This document shows, in pieces, positions 24,127 to 35,517 of a stretch of DNA of 64,000 nt. Each line of letters starts with the position of its first letter. The first letter of the stretch is position 1. Both the position numbers and the translations under genes were made by a program. Origin of the DNA: Juglans regia (taxonomy: Eukaryota > Streptophyta > Magnoliopsida > Fagales > Juglandaceae); the NCBI RefSeq assembly GCF_001411555.2, contig NC_049903.1, positions 19,325,234 to 19,389,233 of the forward strand, in the 5' to 3' direction. The notes below the pieces were generated by a model. It saw only the letters and a list, made by a program, of their open reading frames with translations, did no database searches and was not told the DNA's origin.

Positions 24127-27100
24127 TCAAGGATCCTGGTGCAGGTTTTCTTGTTCTGACAGACTGTTAAAATCATGGTCATTCGTATCAGCATCATTCT
24201 CCACCATTGAAGCAGTTGTGAAACTCCACACAGAAGCACAATTTTCATTGCCTACATGAAAAAAGGTAACAAATTTTTAAAGGGAATTAGACTCCTCAGT
24301 GAGACCAGAACAAAAGTAATCAATAAAATACCAAAAACACATACAATATTCCATTCTAATGAACCAATCTTGAATTCTGTCATTCCATCAGAGCAAATGA
24401 AGTTCAGAATACATCAAAGCCAATCTAAAACTTTAAGAGGCTTAAAACAAATGTGTCGAACGCCAATTTTACCATGCTTTTAACCCTACTGTCTTACAAC
24501 TCAAAATGCTGCTAGACATTAAAACAAAGAAATTGACTTTTGACTTCAATAAATCATATGTATATTCCATTACCATTCCAATCAAAACAATAGTATACTA
24601 AACAATAGTATACTAAGTGGCAAATTGACACCAGCACACTCTAATAGTCATAAAAAGATGCATTAAAACTCCAAAGGTGTTTTTGAGAAAATAAAACAAA
24701 AACAAGCTCGATAGTGCAAGGAAAGACATTGCAAATCTTAGAAACATCTCCAAAATAACATAATTTGCAGCATTAGAGTTACTAAGGTACCACTCAAAGG
24801 CACATCCTCGTGGACATCATCAGGAACTACGTATCTTCGGTGGCCTGATGAGGAGGCAGCCATCGGCAGATATGGATGGAAAGAGAACCCACTTATAGTG
24901 TCTGTAAAGTGAAGAGGACAGATCAAAACTAATCAGTTCTAGAACAAAATAATGGTATATGCAAAAATTTAATCAGCCACATTTTAAAGGTGAAAAATCA
25001 AACCTGATGCAGCTTGAAAACTTGATACCCAATGCCCGGTTTGAAGATCGTATATATGAACGAAACCATCCTGAAGCCAAAATGCAATAATAAATAAGCA
25101 ACGAGTTTATTAAAATGGGATGCGAATTTAGTAATATCATGACATTTGGCACAGAGAAAATGAATAGAGGTTACAAGGGTACCTGACCACCTGTACCGAG
25201 GTATCTACCCAAGGGCTCAATATCAAACAATATCCGCTGGTTGGTATACTCCGATGATCTATACAACCTAATCACAAGGTGCAAAAGACAAAAAAAAAAG
25301 TACTTTAATGTCATTTGTTAGTAACAACAATCTTGTATCAATTGCAACTGAAAAGACAGGCCTAAGCATACAAAAATTACACAATGCTGTATCATAATTT
25401 ACAATATTGGGAAGTCATTTGGGAAATTACAAACTCTTGGTTTCATATATCAATAATAAATCTAATGTTTTGCCTCAGATGGCATTGAAACTTGTTTTCA
25501 TAAAAAGATATAAAAACTCCTCAGGGTTAGCAGGTTAAAGCAGATAAGAGAGCCAGGCACGCATCCAAAACGCTCCCCCTTCAATTTTTTTTTTATAGGT
25601 AATCAAGAAGTTTTATTCATAGAAATAGGCACAACCCAAGTACACAGGGAGTATACAAGGGAAATCCCTAGGTATAGTTTACAAACGAAAGTAGAAAATC
25701 ATGGACATTTAGTCCATTACAAACATTGGCCCCTAGGTATAGCTTACAAACGAAAGTAGAAAGTCATGGACATTTAGTCCATTACAAACATTGGCCCCTC
25801 CTTTTATTATTTGGATAAGCACCTACTTGCTCTTTTTTAATGCAGAAGCAGGAGAACATGTCCTATTATAATCACAATTTAAGATCAAGATTTCATTTTC
25901 TTCAATGAATTTTGAACTTAAGTGTGGGGATGTTCCAAAGCTCTAAGAAACAACTTTGTTAGGGGGTTGGCTGTGACTGTTCTTTAGTTGTTTGTATATT
26001 AGTTGTTCATATATATACGCCATATGCTAAAATCTTAGAAGAGAGAAGGAAAAAACAGAGAGCTTCTCCAGGTTAAATGAAACTACTTACTTGTACACAA
26101 CATCAACAGCTTTGCGTATATCCCAGCACAGTATATAAGGGTCCTTCAAGGAAAATATTTTTTACAAGTAAACAAGAATTTTATTGATGATATAGATAGG
26201 CATAGCCCAAGTATTTGACACATGCAAGAGTGACAACTAAGCATGAGTGTCTATTGATACAAGGAAATCATGGTAAGAGCCCTTCAAGGAGATTGAATGT
26301 CAGAAAATCTAAATTTAACATTGCTTGGATGAAAAATGGACAGATAAACCAATCACATTTGATCAAAAGATGCTATTTATGGGCTCAAAGGGAAAAGTTA
26401 ATTATCTAACAACTTGAACTGAGAGATGAAACATTTAAAATATTTACCTTGCGGCCTCCTGTATATAAATAGTTTCCATCTTTTGAGAACTGGACCTGTG
26501 ATGGAAAATTATTTTTTCCTTTATTCTAGTTAGAATAATTAAAATGAAGTAAATAATGGGAACACTGACTTACATGTGTAATCCCACCTTCTTGACCATG
26601 CAAAACATATAAAAGTTCCATATTATCTTCTCTATATATCGCAGTTGTCTGACTGTAAGAACCCATAGCTAGCAATCCACTCTGAGTTGGGCAAAAAGCC
26701 AGTGCAGATACAATGCCTGTAAATAGTATATATATATATATAATTAAAAAAAAAGCAGGATACATCATTCATCATTACATTTGTCAATAGAAAATTTCAC
26801 TAAGGCCCCGTTTGGATGTTAAGATGGTCTCAACTCATCTCATCTCATCTCATCCAAACACCACTCAAACATAAACACTTTTCAATTTCAAATTTTCAAC
26901 TTTTTCATCTAATCATTACAACTTTCCCAAACTTCCAAAAAAAACACAAAAAACAATTCAACTTTTTCAAATCCCAAAACAAAAAATATTAAAAAATAAT
27001 ATTTTAACTTTATAATTTTTTTATTCAACTTTTTCTCTCTCCTTTCCCAAAACCCCATAAAACATTTTAACTCAAACCACTTCACTACTATTCACATACT

Positions 27101-30100
27101 ATTTCCATCTCATCTCATCACATTTCATTTCATCTCATCTCATATCAACATCCAAACGAGGCCTTAGGTTGCTAAGAGCAAGTACCTGTGAGGCCTTCTT
27201 TATTCCCTTGAAGCGTTGAATGTTGTTTAAAATCTCTACCAGGGCGATGTAGGTCAAACACCCTAACAGCTTTGTTGTATCCAGCAAATATCCTATGTGA
27301 CCAAAAATCATTGGATCATCTGTTAATTGGCACCCAAAGACAACGTCCATGGCATGTATACACCCTAGTTAGAGTGCTGGTTTATATGAAACAAGAACTG
27401 TGGGGAAAATTTAAAGTCAATTATAAACAGAAATTTTAAATGATGCACCAACCACAGTTCCATTATAAAATATTAGCATCTCATTGGAGTCGAAAGTGAT
27501 AATTACATGCACCGCAGTCCAAGAGTCAATGCCATTTTAATTCTGATATAAAAGCTGAAATGGAGCACTTCAAATCATGTACCATCCTAAAAATCTTGCT
27601 TACTTCGTCCCAGTGGGATTGAATGCAATTGAAAATGCAGCCGTTATTTCGTCCATGGAATCATAAGCCCGGTATGTGCAACGCAGCTGAAATTTCAGTC
27701 AAAGGCAATGGTCATTAATCAGATATATTTATATAGAAACCCTAAATAATCAAATGAGCATGCAAACTTCAAAAATGGTGATCTGAATATACATGTTGTG
27801 AATGTTAAGGGTTGGAACCACAATGCCTTTATGATGCAGGAAAGGAGGGGAGAACCCATGAAATAGCCTGAATAGTGTTATGCAAGAAACCCTTTTTCAC
27901 CAATGGAAGGTCAATTTCTTAAGAGCAGCCCACAATTGAGAAATGATTTTATCGTAGAATGTTTTAACCTATTGTACTCTTCTAGGCCAAGGATCGGAGG
28001 TGGAGACATGGCCCTTTGAAGCCCTTCTAAGAAATTGAAGTTTGCCATCTGGTCATTCTATAAGGTTCTCACTATACAAGAGAGAAAACATTTTCCTTAG
28101 AGAAGTATTTGAAGGACTATGGGGCCCCGTAATGCAGCAGCTTTTGTCTGGAAAACTTCTTTAGGAAAGATCCTTGTTGTAGATAACCTAAGGGAACATT
28201 GGATCATTGTGGTCAATTGATGCTGTATGTGTAAATAGAACGGTGAAGTAGATCATTTGTCACTTCTATGTGATGTTGCTCGGGCTCTCTGGAACAATTT
28301 CTTTGGCAGGGAGGGGTAAGCATGGGTCATGCCAAAAAGGGTGGTTGACTTGCTTGCATCTTGGCGAGGTCTGTGTGGCAGTCCACAAATAGCAACAATA
28401 GGGAAGATGGCTCCCATATGCTTACCATGGTGCATTTGGAGCGAACGAAACAATAGACTCTTTGAGAACCTTGAGCAAAGTATGGATGAAATTAAAAATT
28501 TCTTCTTTAGCACTTCTTTGGGCTTACACGATAGACTTTAACATACTAAATGTCCATGATTTTTTCTTTATCAGCTTATAATTCTAACTAGGTTTTTCAC
28601 TTGTATATAACCAATGTACTTGAGCTATGCCTTGCCTTAGAGCCCCTTTTCAAGTCTTAGAGCTTGCTATCTTGCTAAACCACCAATCTCATTTACATAT
28701 AAGTAATAATAACTAAGCACCTTGCCTGAAGTAACATCCCAAAGATGAATGGGATGGTCACGAGCAGTACTTGCAAAAACGCAGCTAACTGGGTCTGAAA
28801 TGTAAATCAATACTCATATCAAACTTCCATTTATAATATCATCAGTCAATTGCAAAAGCAATCTATGTAACCACAAATATATATATATATATATATATAA
28901 GTCATAGAAAAAGAAGAGAGATTATAGAAGCACCTAAAGCAGACATATACGGATACCAACAGAAGTCGTACACAGACTCTCCCTCATTCATGACAAGGTT
29001 TGCAGCATAGGAATCTGCATCTTAGAGTTGCAAAATAAATTCATATGTACAAAGAAAAAGTAAAGCATGTGATCACAACAAACTTAGGTGAAAAGAACCC
29101 AAAATTAGCTTTTATACATCATTTGAAAAAGTCAGGATTCTTGTTAAATCATTCTCAGTGAAGTGAAACTTCAGCAATACACTTGGAAAGTAGTACCCCT
29201 TAGTCTGTCTTACTTGAAACCATCCTTAGAGAGAGCTAATGGAATAGTGTAATAAATTATAGTAATGCTACATACAATCGTAGAGTGCCCAAGCACCACG
29301 CAATCATTTTGAAAAAGAGTTGGGACCTACTATTAAAAAATTAGTTTTTTTCATGTGAGTCCCGTATTTACTCATTTTTTTCAAAGAGGTTGCACAGTGC
29401 TGCGCACTCCGTGACAAAAAAATATAATTTCTCTAAATTATAACATTCATATATTGGCTAAGTGTAAACTTACCTTCATCAGAAGCTGTATAACAATTGC
29501 TAACATCACCATCACTTCCATAATCCGGTCTATTAAAGAAAAGAAATACTCAGTAATTTAAGAAATTATCCATTATCTCATATAATGCATCAAAATGACA
29601 CTAAAGAATTAGGAGAAAAAACCAGTCTTCCTAACCATAGTCTTACAAGTTCTCTCTCTCTAGCATTCTCGGAATAGCTTTTTACCTTTAAAAATAAAAT
29701 CAAGAGAATTTTTTTTCCAAAATACTATCATAGCAGCATCTTATCCTTTGTTTTTGGTCTTTTGAAAAAATTACCATTAGCTCATGACACACCAACAAAT
29801 GACACAATAGTGCATATAGAAGCATGAGCAAAAAAGGATGATATGTTATAATTCAAAACGGGTGATAATTCATTGGACGCGTTCTTAACATGCTTCTTAG
29901 GAGTCCACTTCTAGCATTCTCAGATAATATTTTCTTTGGTCTCTTTTCTTTAAAGCATTAAATTCAGACTTAAAAGCAAGAAAATTGATTCCAAAATGAT
30001 ACCCAAGCAGCCTCATTTCTTCAAAAATACAAGTTGCATTGCTCTTTCGAACCGTGGAATCTCTGTAAATCATTAAAAGAAGGGAAGAAAAAAGGCAAAT

Positions 30101-30612
30101 AAACAGTATAAAAAACTCACAATGTGAACGTGCGAAGTGTATTGTCCTCAGAGCTTGTAAGGAAACGCGACCCATCCGGTGACCTTCAACCTCAGAAATA
30201 AACTCAAAGTCCAAAATGCTAAAAAAAATTTAAACTAAATTTAAAAACGAAAAAAATTGGTCGGAGTGCAGTAGGGAGATTACTATATGTACCATTTTAC
30301 GCCTTTAAGAAAATTGTTAGGGTTTGTAGCAGTTCTGTACTGGTGGTAGAAATGGTAGGTTCTATGTGGAGGAACATCGAACCGAATCACAGGCCACGAG
30401 TATTCTTCCTGTGTAGGTTGAGTCATTTCTTCGACTCCGGAGGGGGAATCGGACGGGTGATTCTCCTCTTCTTCTCCCACTGCTTCCGTTACAGACATTG
30501 TCGACCAAAACGCAGCGTCTCTTTGGCCTCGGACTTCGAGCCTTCGTCTCCGTCTGAGATTTTTGGTATTGGGCGGTAAAATGGTAGTCGGAGCTGCGCC
30601 TGCGGTCGACAC
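24127..30612 (-). CDS. Telomerase Cajal body protein 1-like WD40 protein (TCAB1/WRAP53 homologue)
   Basis: The product is a WD40 beta-propeller protein of 473 residues. Animal relatives bind CAB-box RNAs (scaRNAs, telomerase RNA) and carry them to Cajal bodies; the plant role is inferred from that. Fourteen exons, all with GT/AG borders and phases that join exactly: 30293-30612, 30121-30183, 29474-29529, 28934-29020, 28721-28794, 27604-27686, 27186-27292, 26574-26716, 26448-26495, 26091-26143, 25183-25267, 25004-25070, 24791-24901, 24127-24251. Propeller signs: EDNTLRTF (119-126), HLWDVTSG (192-199), VRVFDLHRPG (about 238-247), CWDIRKA (333-339), HIYDLQTG (378-385). The family-typical DFCWYPYMS lies at 165-173. 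The N-terminus (1-80) is acidic and probably disordered. The start is the first ATG of the open first exon. No stop or frameshift was found. Introns hold LINE pieces and a MITE. Confidence 0.93.
25588..25800 (-). mobile_element. LINE 3' tail in intron 10, with internal 65-bp duplication
   Basis: A T-run (poly-A on the minus strand) is followed by ATAGGTAATCAAGAAGTTTT and AGGCACAACCCAAGTACAC, wording shared with the LINE tails at 26150, 42680 and 44030. Within it 25666-25730 is repeated in tandem at 25731-25795, with two or three differences. Confidence 0.7.
26148..26240 (-). mobile_element. LINE 3' tail fragment in intron 9
   Basis: ATTTTTTACAAGTAAACAAG and GATAGGCATAGCCCAAGTA match the ends of the other LINE tails in this window. 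It is truncated, with no coding part. The rest of the intron to 26447 shows nothing recognisable. Confidence 0.55.
26803..27164. mobile_element. Tourist/Harbinger-like MITE in intron 7 (GATGAGATGAGATGA family)
   Basis: Inverted ends GGCCCCGTTTGGATGTT and AACATCCAAACGAGGCC, next to CATCTCATCTCATC runs. TAA lies on the left and TTA on the right. Other copies have perfect TTA or TAA repeats, so I take this as the three-base target with one change. The interior is AT-rich and non-coding. Confidence 0.8.
27990..28640 (+). pseudogene. LINE ORF2 C-terminal fragment (zinc-binding domain) in intron 5
   Basis: It lies antisense to the WD40 gene. With frameshifts and stops it encodes a region like the reverse-transcriptase-associated zinc-binding domain of plant LINEs: DNLREHWI, a C-x2-C with later H and C, then MPKRVVDLLASWRG and CLPWCIWSERNNRLFEN. 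The same family is better preserved at 42757-43665. The last open part is 28329-28541. Confidence 0.8.
28876..28900. repeat. (AT)n microsatellite in intron 4
   Basis: A run of about 12 AT dinucleotides lies 34 bp above the donor-side exon end at 28934. Similar TA runs occur at 26727-26742 and 31749-31771. Confidence 0.85.
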
Positions 30613-30692
30613 TGACTGACGTTTAGTGGGTGAAGGAGTCGTTTTTTATTTTTACTTTTATAATTTTTTTTTTATATCTTTAACTTTTTCCT
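30613..30692 (-). promoter_or_regulatory. Very short presumed promoter/5' UTR of the WD40 gene
   Basis: Only about 80 bp separate the start codon from the end of a hAT-like fragment. The stretch is T/A-rich on the minus strand, and I see no clear TATA box. Either the promoter lies within or beyond the transposon sequence, or this compact stretch is enough. Confidence 0.3.
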
Positions 30693-31075
30693 TAGGGTGA
30701 GCAGCGGGCCCGCACCGACCATGCAGGGCTCGCTGATCGCAACGCGGCTCGTCCCGCTCCGTCTTTTTATATATAAAAAATTAAATTTAAATATTTATAT
30801 AAATATTTACATTAAGTCTTATATTATTTAAATATTATTATTATATTACCTTAATCTTCTATACAAAAATTAGTTTAAAAAATTAAGATAATATAAAATA
30901 TAACTCTAATGTGCTTAAATTCTTTTTGTATTTATAAATTTTGATTTATAATTTAAATTATATTATAATTTTGATCCAAAAAAAATTTTTAAACTTAATA
31001 AATCGTGTGGCTTGGGCGGGGTGCAGTTTCGATCCCACCCCCGGCACTGGGGCGGGGGGCGAGGAAGGGTCCACG
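30693..31075 (+). mobile_element. hAT-like non-autonomous element or fragment
   Basis: It begins TAGGGTGAGCAGCGGGCCCG, close to the end at 19765, with an AT-rich middle (30765-31005) and a second G-rich patch (GGGCGGGGTGCAG, GGGGCGGGGGGCGAGG) at 31016-31065. Target duplications are not clear. Confidence 0.5.
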
Positions 31076-31191
31076 ATATTTCTTATATGTTTATATTTTT
31101 AATATTTTTTATAAATTATATGAAATATCATGTTAATGAGACAAAATGAACTGTATAATTACAATGTACAATGACAATATAGCAATTCTCC

Positions 31192-31541
31192 TGGTAGGGA
31201 TATTTGAACCCTACAATTTTAGCTAAGAGATAAAGTCAAGAAGGGACTTAGACTCCTAAGAAGGAGATGACTCAGACTCCTAATAAGAGATAGACTCAGA
31301 TTCTTAAAAGGAAAATGTTTCACAAGGTAAATTGGATTTTATCACTCCAAAAAAATAATCTTTATAAATAACCTACAGGAGGTAGCAAATGGGGAACTTG
31401 ATTCACTTCTTCTTTATATACATTTACTCTCATATTGCAATACTGACTTTGGCATCGAAGTGTTCCTAGGGCAACTAGTGCCGCCCATTTATTCATAGCA
31501 GGTCATCCGTGTGGTTGGTGGTGTGAAACAAGTCCTTAATA
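31192..31541 (+). repeat. Left (5') LTR
   Basis: It starts TGGTAGGGATATTTGAACCC and ends near GTCCTTAATA, just before the primer site. TTTATAAATAACC at about 31370 is the likely TATA region, about 80 bp before a CTTCTTCTTTATATACATTT tract. Confidence 0.75.
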
Positions 31542-31560
31542 GTGGCGCCGTCTATGGGAT
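31541..31560 (+). other. Primer binding site, Ty3/gypsy type
   Basis: AGTGGCGCCGTCTATGGGAT abuts the LTR. The TGGCGCCGT core is typical of plant elements primed by a tRNA with an ACGGCGCCA-like end (tRNA-Asp group). The exact tRNA is not determined. Confidence 0.65.
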
Positions 31561-31978
31561 CTATATAAACTTCAACATGATTTTCACACACCAACCACCA
31601 CGCAATCGCACAACCGCAATTTCTTAATACCGAAAAGGAGAGTAAGGGAATTCTGTGACTCACGAGAATGTATTCAAAAAATCATATAAGATCTCCTTAC
31701 TCTGTTATTTTTCTTTTGGTTTACGAACTAACGTTGCATCGAATCAAATATATATATATATATATATATATTATACGTGGAGGAAGAACACATGAAACAA
31801 ATGCACTACACACATGCACCATACACTGTCTAAGTATGTAGGAAAGGGTACACGGCGTACACCCACTTTCTCCACCATGCGGAAGCCGCAACCACTGGTG
31901 ACCCACCGGTGATACAATGACGGCGGAGATGTAGTGACAGCGGAGGCTTTCACCTGAAACTCACTGAATCGAAGTGTC

Positions 31979-32719
31979 GTGCACAGTGTGGGTAAAGAGC
32001 AACAAGCTGTCGGAGGCCCACACACCGGCGTCTGTGAGCTTGTAGGGCAACCACCACCCACCAACCATACCGCCAACGATTTCTGTAGCCGGTGGGGTGG
32101 TTCCTCAACACCGGTAGCCAGTTGCCTTTGGCACAGCGTGGGCAGAGGGTGCACACTGTCGAAGGACACCAAACTAGGCGTCTATGCGCCGGCTAGCCCA
32201 GAGCCGACCAACACCTTGCTCATCGACGTTGTCTGCCGTCGGCGCGGTGGTTCCCGACCCTTGAAGCTCCTCGCCATGCACCTTGTTGTTCTTGCTCGTG
32301 CACACCAAAGGAGACCATTCGGCGCCAACTGCTCCTCACCATGCACCTCATCGTTCTCGCTTGCAAGCACCAAGGGAGACCACTTGGCTCCAATTGCTCC
32401 TCGCCGTTCTCGCCGTCCTGCACCCGTTACCCACACTGTGCATGGCATGCACAATGCATGTCAGGGACTTTCCTCTCAACATGTCGTTGCCGCAACAGCA
32501 CACCATGAAGGTTGTGCACCGTGTGAACAATGGGAGCACAATGGTGAGCAACCCGAGGGAACCAGCTCAACCACCACCTACTTCACCAGATATTTATGTA
32601 GTCGAAAAGGAGGTCTAGACACCTCACAGTGCTGCTCGCCGAGAGTCCCTCGCCATTCTCACTTGTGCGCACTACAAGCAGCTCGCTCAACTATGCAGAA
32701 CAAAGTAGTTGCCCACTGA
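31979..32719 (+). other. 246-codon open frame inside the LARD, probably not a gene
   Basis: This is the longest frame in the GC-rich front half of the element. Its product is rich in R, P, H and S and has no domain I know. Long overlapping frames run on the other strand, and the frame covers a 65-bp repeat (32266-32400), so openness probably reflects composition. It is listed so that it is not rediscovered as a gene. Confidence 0.25.
32266..32412 (+). repeat. 65-bp tandem repeat, two copies plus a partial
   Basis: The phrase GCTCCTCgCCATGCACCTt begins at 32266 and 32331, and a related start lies at 32396. Periods are exactly 65 bp. Units carry GGAGACCA, then CGGCGCCAA or TGGCTCCAA. Confidence 0.75.
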
Positions 32720-33232
32720 GTTTATTCGCCACAGATTTTGCCAGTGCTCTTTGCCACAAATCTGTATGGAAACCTCATGCAACAGATCGATACACCAGAA
32801 TAGGGAGAAAAATATTCTTTGACTCATTGGATCATTAACGAAAGTCTAGATAAGTTTTTCTACTTTCTTCCCTTTTGTATTTGTTTTACTAACATATGTG
32901 AAATAATGGGAAAACATGAGAGGAATAGAGCAGATACATGACGTATACTACGTGTACATGCATGCCCTACTGGCCAAAATATATGTACATGCATGTCCCA
33001 CGTAAAACCTGCAATGTGCATGGGACGCACAATGTGGGCAACTGTTGCATATCGGAGCCGTGTACCCACGGACTTTCGAAAGATCTGTTGTACCCAACAG
33101 ATCGAAACCATAACTCCACTGCAACGCCATGGCCAACACAATTGTAGTTCATCTCGCCACCCTCATGGAGAGCAACACTTCGCCAGAGTCACACAAGTGT
33201 AGATAATATCTCCTGGTTGCTAGCTGCGTTCA

Positions 33233-33395
33233 TGACGAGCAGCGCCCCTTGGCAAGCAACAAGATCAGCGCCACTTTGTAGGAAACAAGACCCGCACCCC
33301 TCGGTGGGTAACAAGACCCATGCTTTTCGATGAGTAGACAAGACCAACGCTTTGGGCGAGTAACCAGACCAACGCTTCTCGGCGAGCAACAAAAT
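33233..33395 (+). repeat. 26-bp minisatellite, about six copies
   Basis: Diverged units centred on AACAAGACC..CGC start near 33233, 33259, 33285, 33311, 33338, 33363 and 33389. Confidence 0.75.
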
Positions 33396-33572
33396 CGATA
33401 CTGCCACCATGCAACTAGACCAAGGTCTCCGTGGAAAGCATATGTGGTTCTGTCATTGCCTGTGCCAAGGCATGGCTACCCGCATGCATCACCCATGTAT
33501 TACCAGCCTTCACCACACGTTAGCGAGATGGTCGTGTGATGCAACCAAAAGTCGAATCACACACTCGCGGTG

Positions 33573-34135
33573 TAATCGAATGGGCGTGGAGATCAAAAGA
33601 TCACACGACCCTCTCCAAACGAACAGGCGTAGAGGTTAGAAGACTACATGACCCTCTCCAAACGAATTGGCGTGGAGTTCACAAAGACCACATGGCCCTC
33701 TCCAAACGAATTGGCATGGACGTCACAAAGACCACACGGCCCTCTCCAAAAGAACAGGCGTGGAGGTCACAAAAACCACACGGCCCTCTCCAAACGAACA
33801 GGCGTAGAGGTCGAAAAGACCACACAACCCTCTCCAAACGAATTGGCGTGGACGTCAAAAAGATCACACGGCCCTCTCCAAACGAATTGGCGTGGACGTC
33901 ACAAAGACCACACGGCCCTCTCCAAACGAACAGGCGTGGAGGTCACAAAAACCACACGGCCCTCTCCAAACGAACAGGCGTGGAGGTCGAAAAGACCACA
34001 CAACCCTCTACAAACGAATTGGCGTGGAGGTCACAAAGACCACACAACCCTCTTCAAACGAACAACCATGTAGGTCGGAAAGACCACACAACCCTCTCCA
34101 GAGATCGCCATCGAACGAGGGTGGAGGTTAGAAAA
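33573..34135 (+). repeat. 44-bp minisatellite, 13 copies
   Basis: Units of the type AAACGAACAGGCGTGGAGGT followed by CACAAAGACCACACGGCCCTCTCC start at 33573, 33617, 33660, 33704, 33748, 33792, 33836, 33880, 33924, 33968, 34012, 34056 and 34100. Spacing is 44 bp throughout, with one step of 43. Two alternating variants (CGAACAGGCG and CGAATTGGCG) occur. Because 44 is not a multiple of three, one open frame (33536-34288, 250 codons) passes through all three frames of the unit. Confidence 0.9.
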
Positions 34136-34154
34136 CCACACAACCCTCTACAAC

Positions 34155-34430
34155 AAGTGGGTTACCTTCGGGAACCAGCCACCATGCTCTACAACCACCT
34201 GGAGCGGGTTACTTTCAGGAACGAGCCACCAAGCTCTACAAACGCCTCGAGCGGGTTATTTTTGGGAACGAGCCACCAGGCTCTATAACCGCCTTGAGCA
34301 GGTGACCTTCGGGAACGAGCCACCAAGCTCTACAACCACCTCAAGCGGGTTATCTTTGGGAACAAGCCACCAGGCTCTACAATTGCCTTAAGTAGGTTAC
34401 CTTCGAAAACGGACCGACGGGCTTAGAACC
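34155..34430 (+). repeat. 47-bp minisatellite, six copies
   Basis: Units of the type GAGCGGGTTACCTTCGGGAA followed by CGAGCCACCAAGCTCTACAA have the GTTAC word at 34161, 34208, 34255, 34302, 34349 and 34396, exactly 47 bp apart. It follows the 44-bp array almost without a gap. Confidence 0.9.
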
Positions 34431-35169
34431 ACCTAAGATGGATTCAATGAGTCGACGGGATCCCTGATCATTTAAGCGTGAGTTACTACCAACGAACATA
34501 AATAACAAAACAAAAACACAACAACAATTTACACCAAGAGGCAGGAAATCCACTACTACCAACAAAAGCAAAAACGATCACAAAAAGACACACCAAAAAC
34601 CAATAAACAAAAACAGCCACTATTCGCCGACAATAAACAATCTCTCAGGCAAACATTCACACAAACAAACAAACTCAAAATCGAGTTTCACGCTCACACC
34701 TAATGTCGTCGAATACATCTCCTGCCTATCTCTCAAAGTTGAGCCTCTCACTGCTCAGCACGAAACAAACAGAAAATCAAGGATCAAACAACAAACCAGG
34801 GATCGAACGGGAAACCAGTGACTAATTTTCTAAATTTATTTTGCAGATTATTAACTTGAAGATTCTCAAGGCCTTCTAAGGTTTCACAGCAACCAAAATT
34901 ACTTTTTCTACAGGTTACCTCCATCACGGTTGACTTGAAGATTCCCAAGACAACCAAAAGGCCGAGCCTCATTCACGGTGCAACCAACTGTTAGCTAACC
35001 AAAAGAAAGTGAAGACATCCACACGCACTAACTAGCTTGGATCTTTAGCAGGGTAGGAAAAAACAAAAGCAAGCAAGCGCCCATGAGCCAACGGGGTGAA
35101 AGGCAGGTACAGAGAATGCAAAATATTTAATTTCCTTTGTACCAGCACAAAGAAAATTAGCGGGGTAAC
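34431..35169 (+). other. Non-coding 3' part of the LARD
   Basis: This is A- and C-rich sequence up to the right LTR. No reading frame of note is present. A weak purine stretch (AGCGGGGTAAC) precedes the LTR where a polypurine tract should be. Confidence 0.5.
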
Positions 35170-35517
35170 TGAAGGGATATTTGAGCCCCACAATTTTATC
35201 TAAGAGATAAAGTCAAGAAGGGACTCAGACTCCTAAGAAGGAGATAAACCAGACTCCTAATAAGAGATAGATTCAGACTCCTAAACAGAAAAGGCTTCAC
35301 AAGATAAATTGAACTCTATCACTCTAAGAAAATAACCTCTATAAATAACCTACAAGAAGTAACAAATGGGAAACTTGATTCACTTCTTCTTTACATATAT
35401 TTACTCTCATATTGCTATATTGACTTTGGTATCAGAGTGTCCCCAGGGTAACTAGTGTCACCCATTTATTCGTAACAGTCATCCATGTGGTTAGTGATGT
35501 AAAACACGTCCTTAAAA
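35170..35517 (+). repeat. Right (3') LTR
   Basis: It starts TGAAGGGATATTTGAGCCCC and ends near GTCCTTAAAA. It is similar along its whole length to 31192-31541, by eye roughly 85-90%. Confidence 0.75.

Larger units (their letters stand above)
31192..35517 (+). mobile_element. Non-coding LTR retrotransposon with minisatellite interior (LARD-like)
   Basis: Two similar direct repeats of ~350 bp flank about 3.6 kb. TGGCGCCGTCTATGGGA directly after the left LTR is the type of primer site seen in many plant Ty3/gypsy elements. CTCC or CTCCT adjoins both outer ends and is a candidate target duplication. No gag, protease, RT or integrase can be read on either strand. The interior is GC-rich and built largely of short tandem repeats with periods of 65, 26, 44 and 47 bp. 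The element therefore needs proteins from elsewhere to move. The LTRs differ at many sites, mostly C/T and G/A, so the insertion is not young. Confidence 0.8.

Noticed and set aside
31979..32719. 246-codon frame as a novel gene
   Set aside because: It lies inside a GC-rich non-coding LTR element, spans a tandem repeat and has long opposing frames on the other strand. No domain or codon signal is visible.
33573..34430. CRISPR-like repeat array
   Set aside because: Units are directly contiguous with no unique spacers, in a plant retrotransposon, so they are minisatellites.
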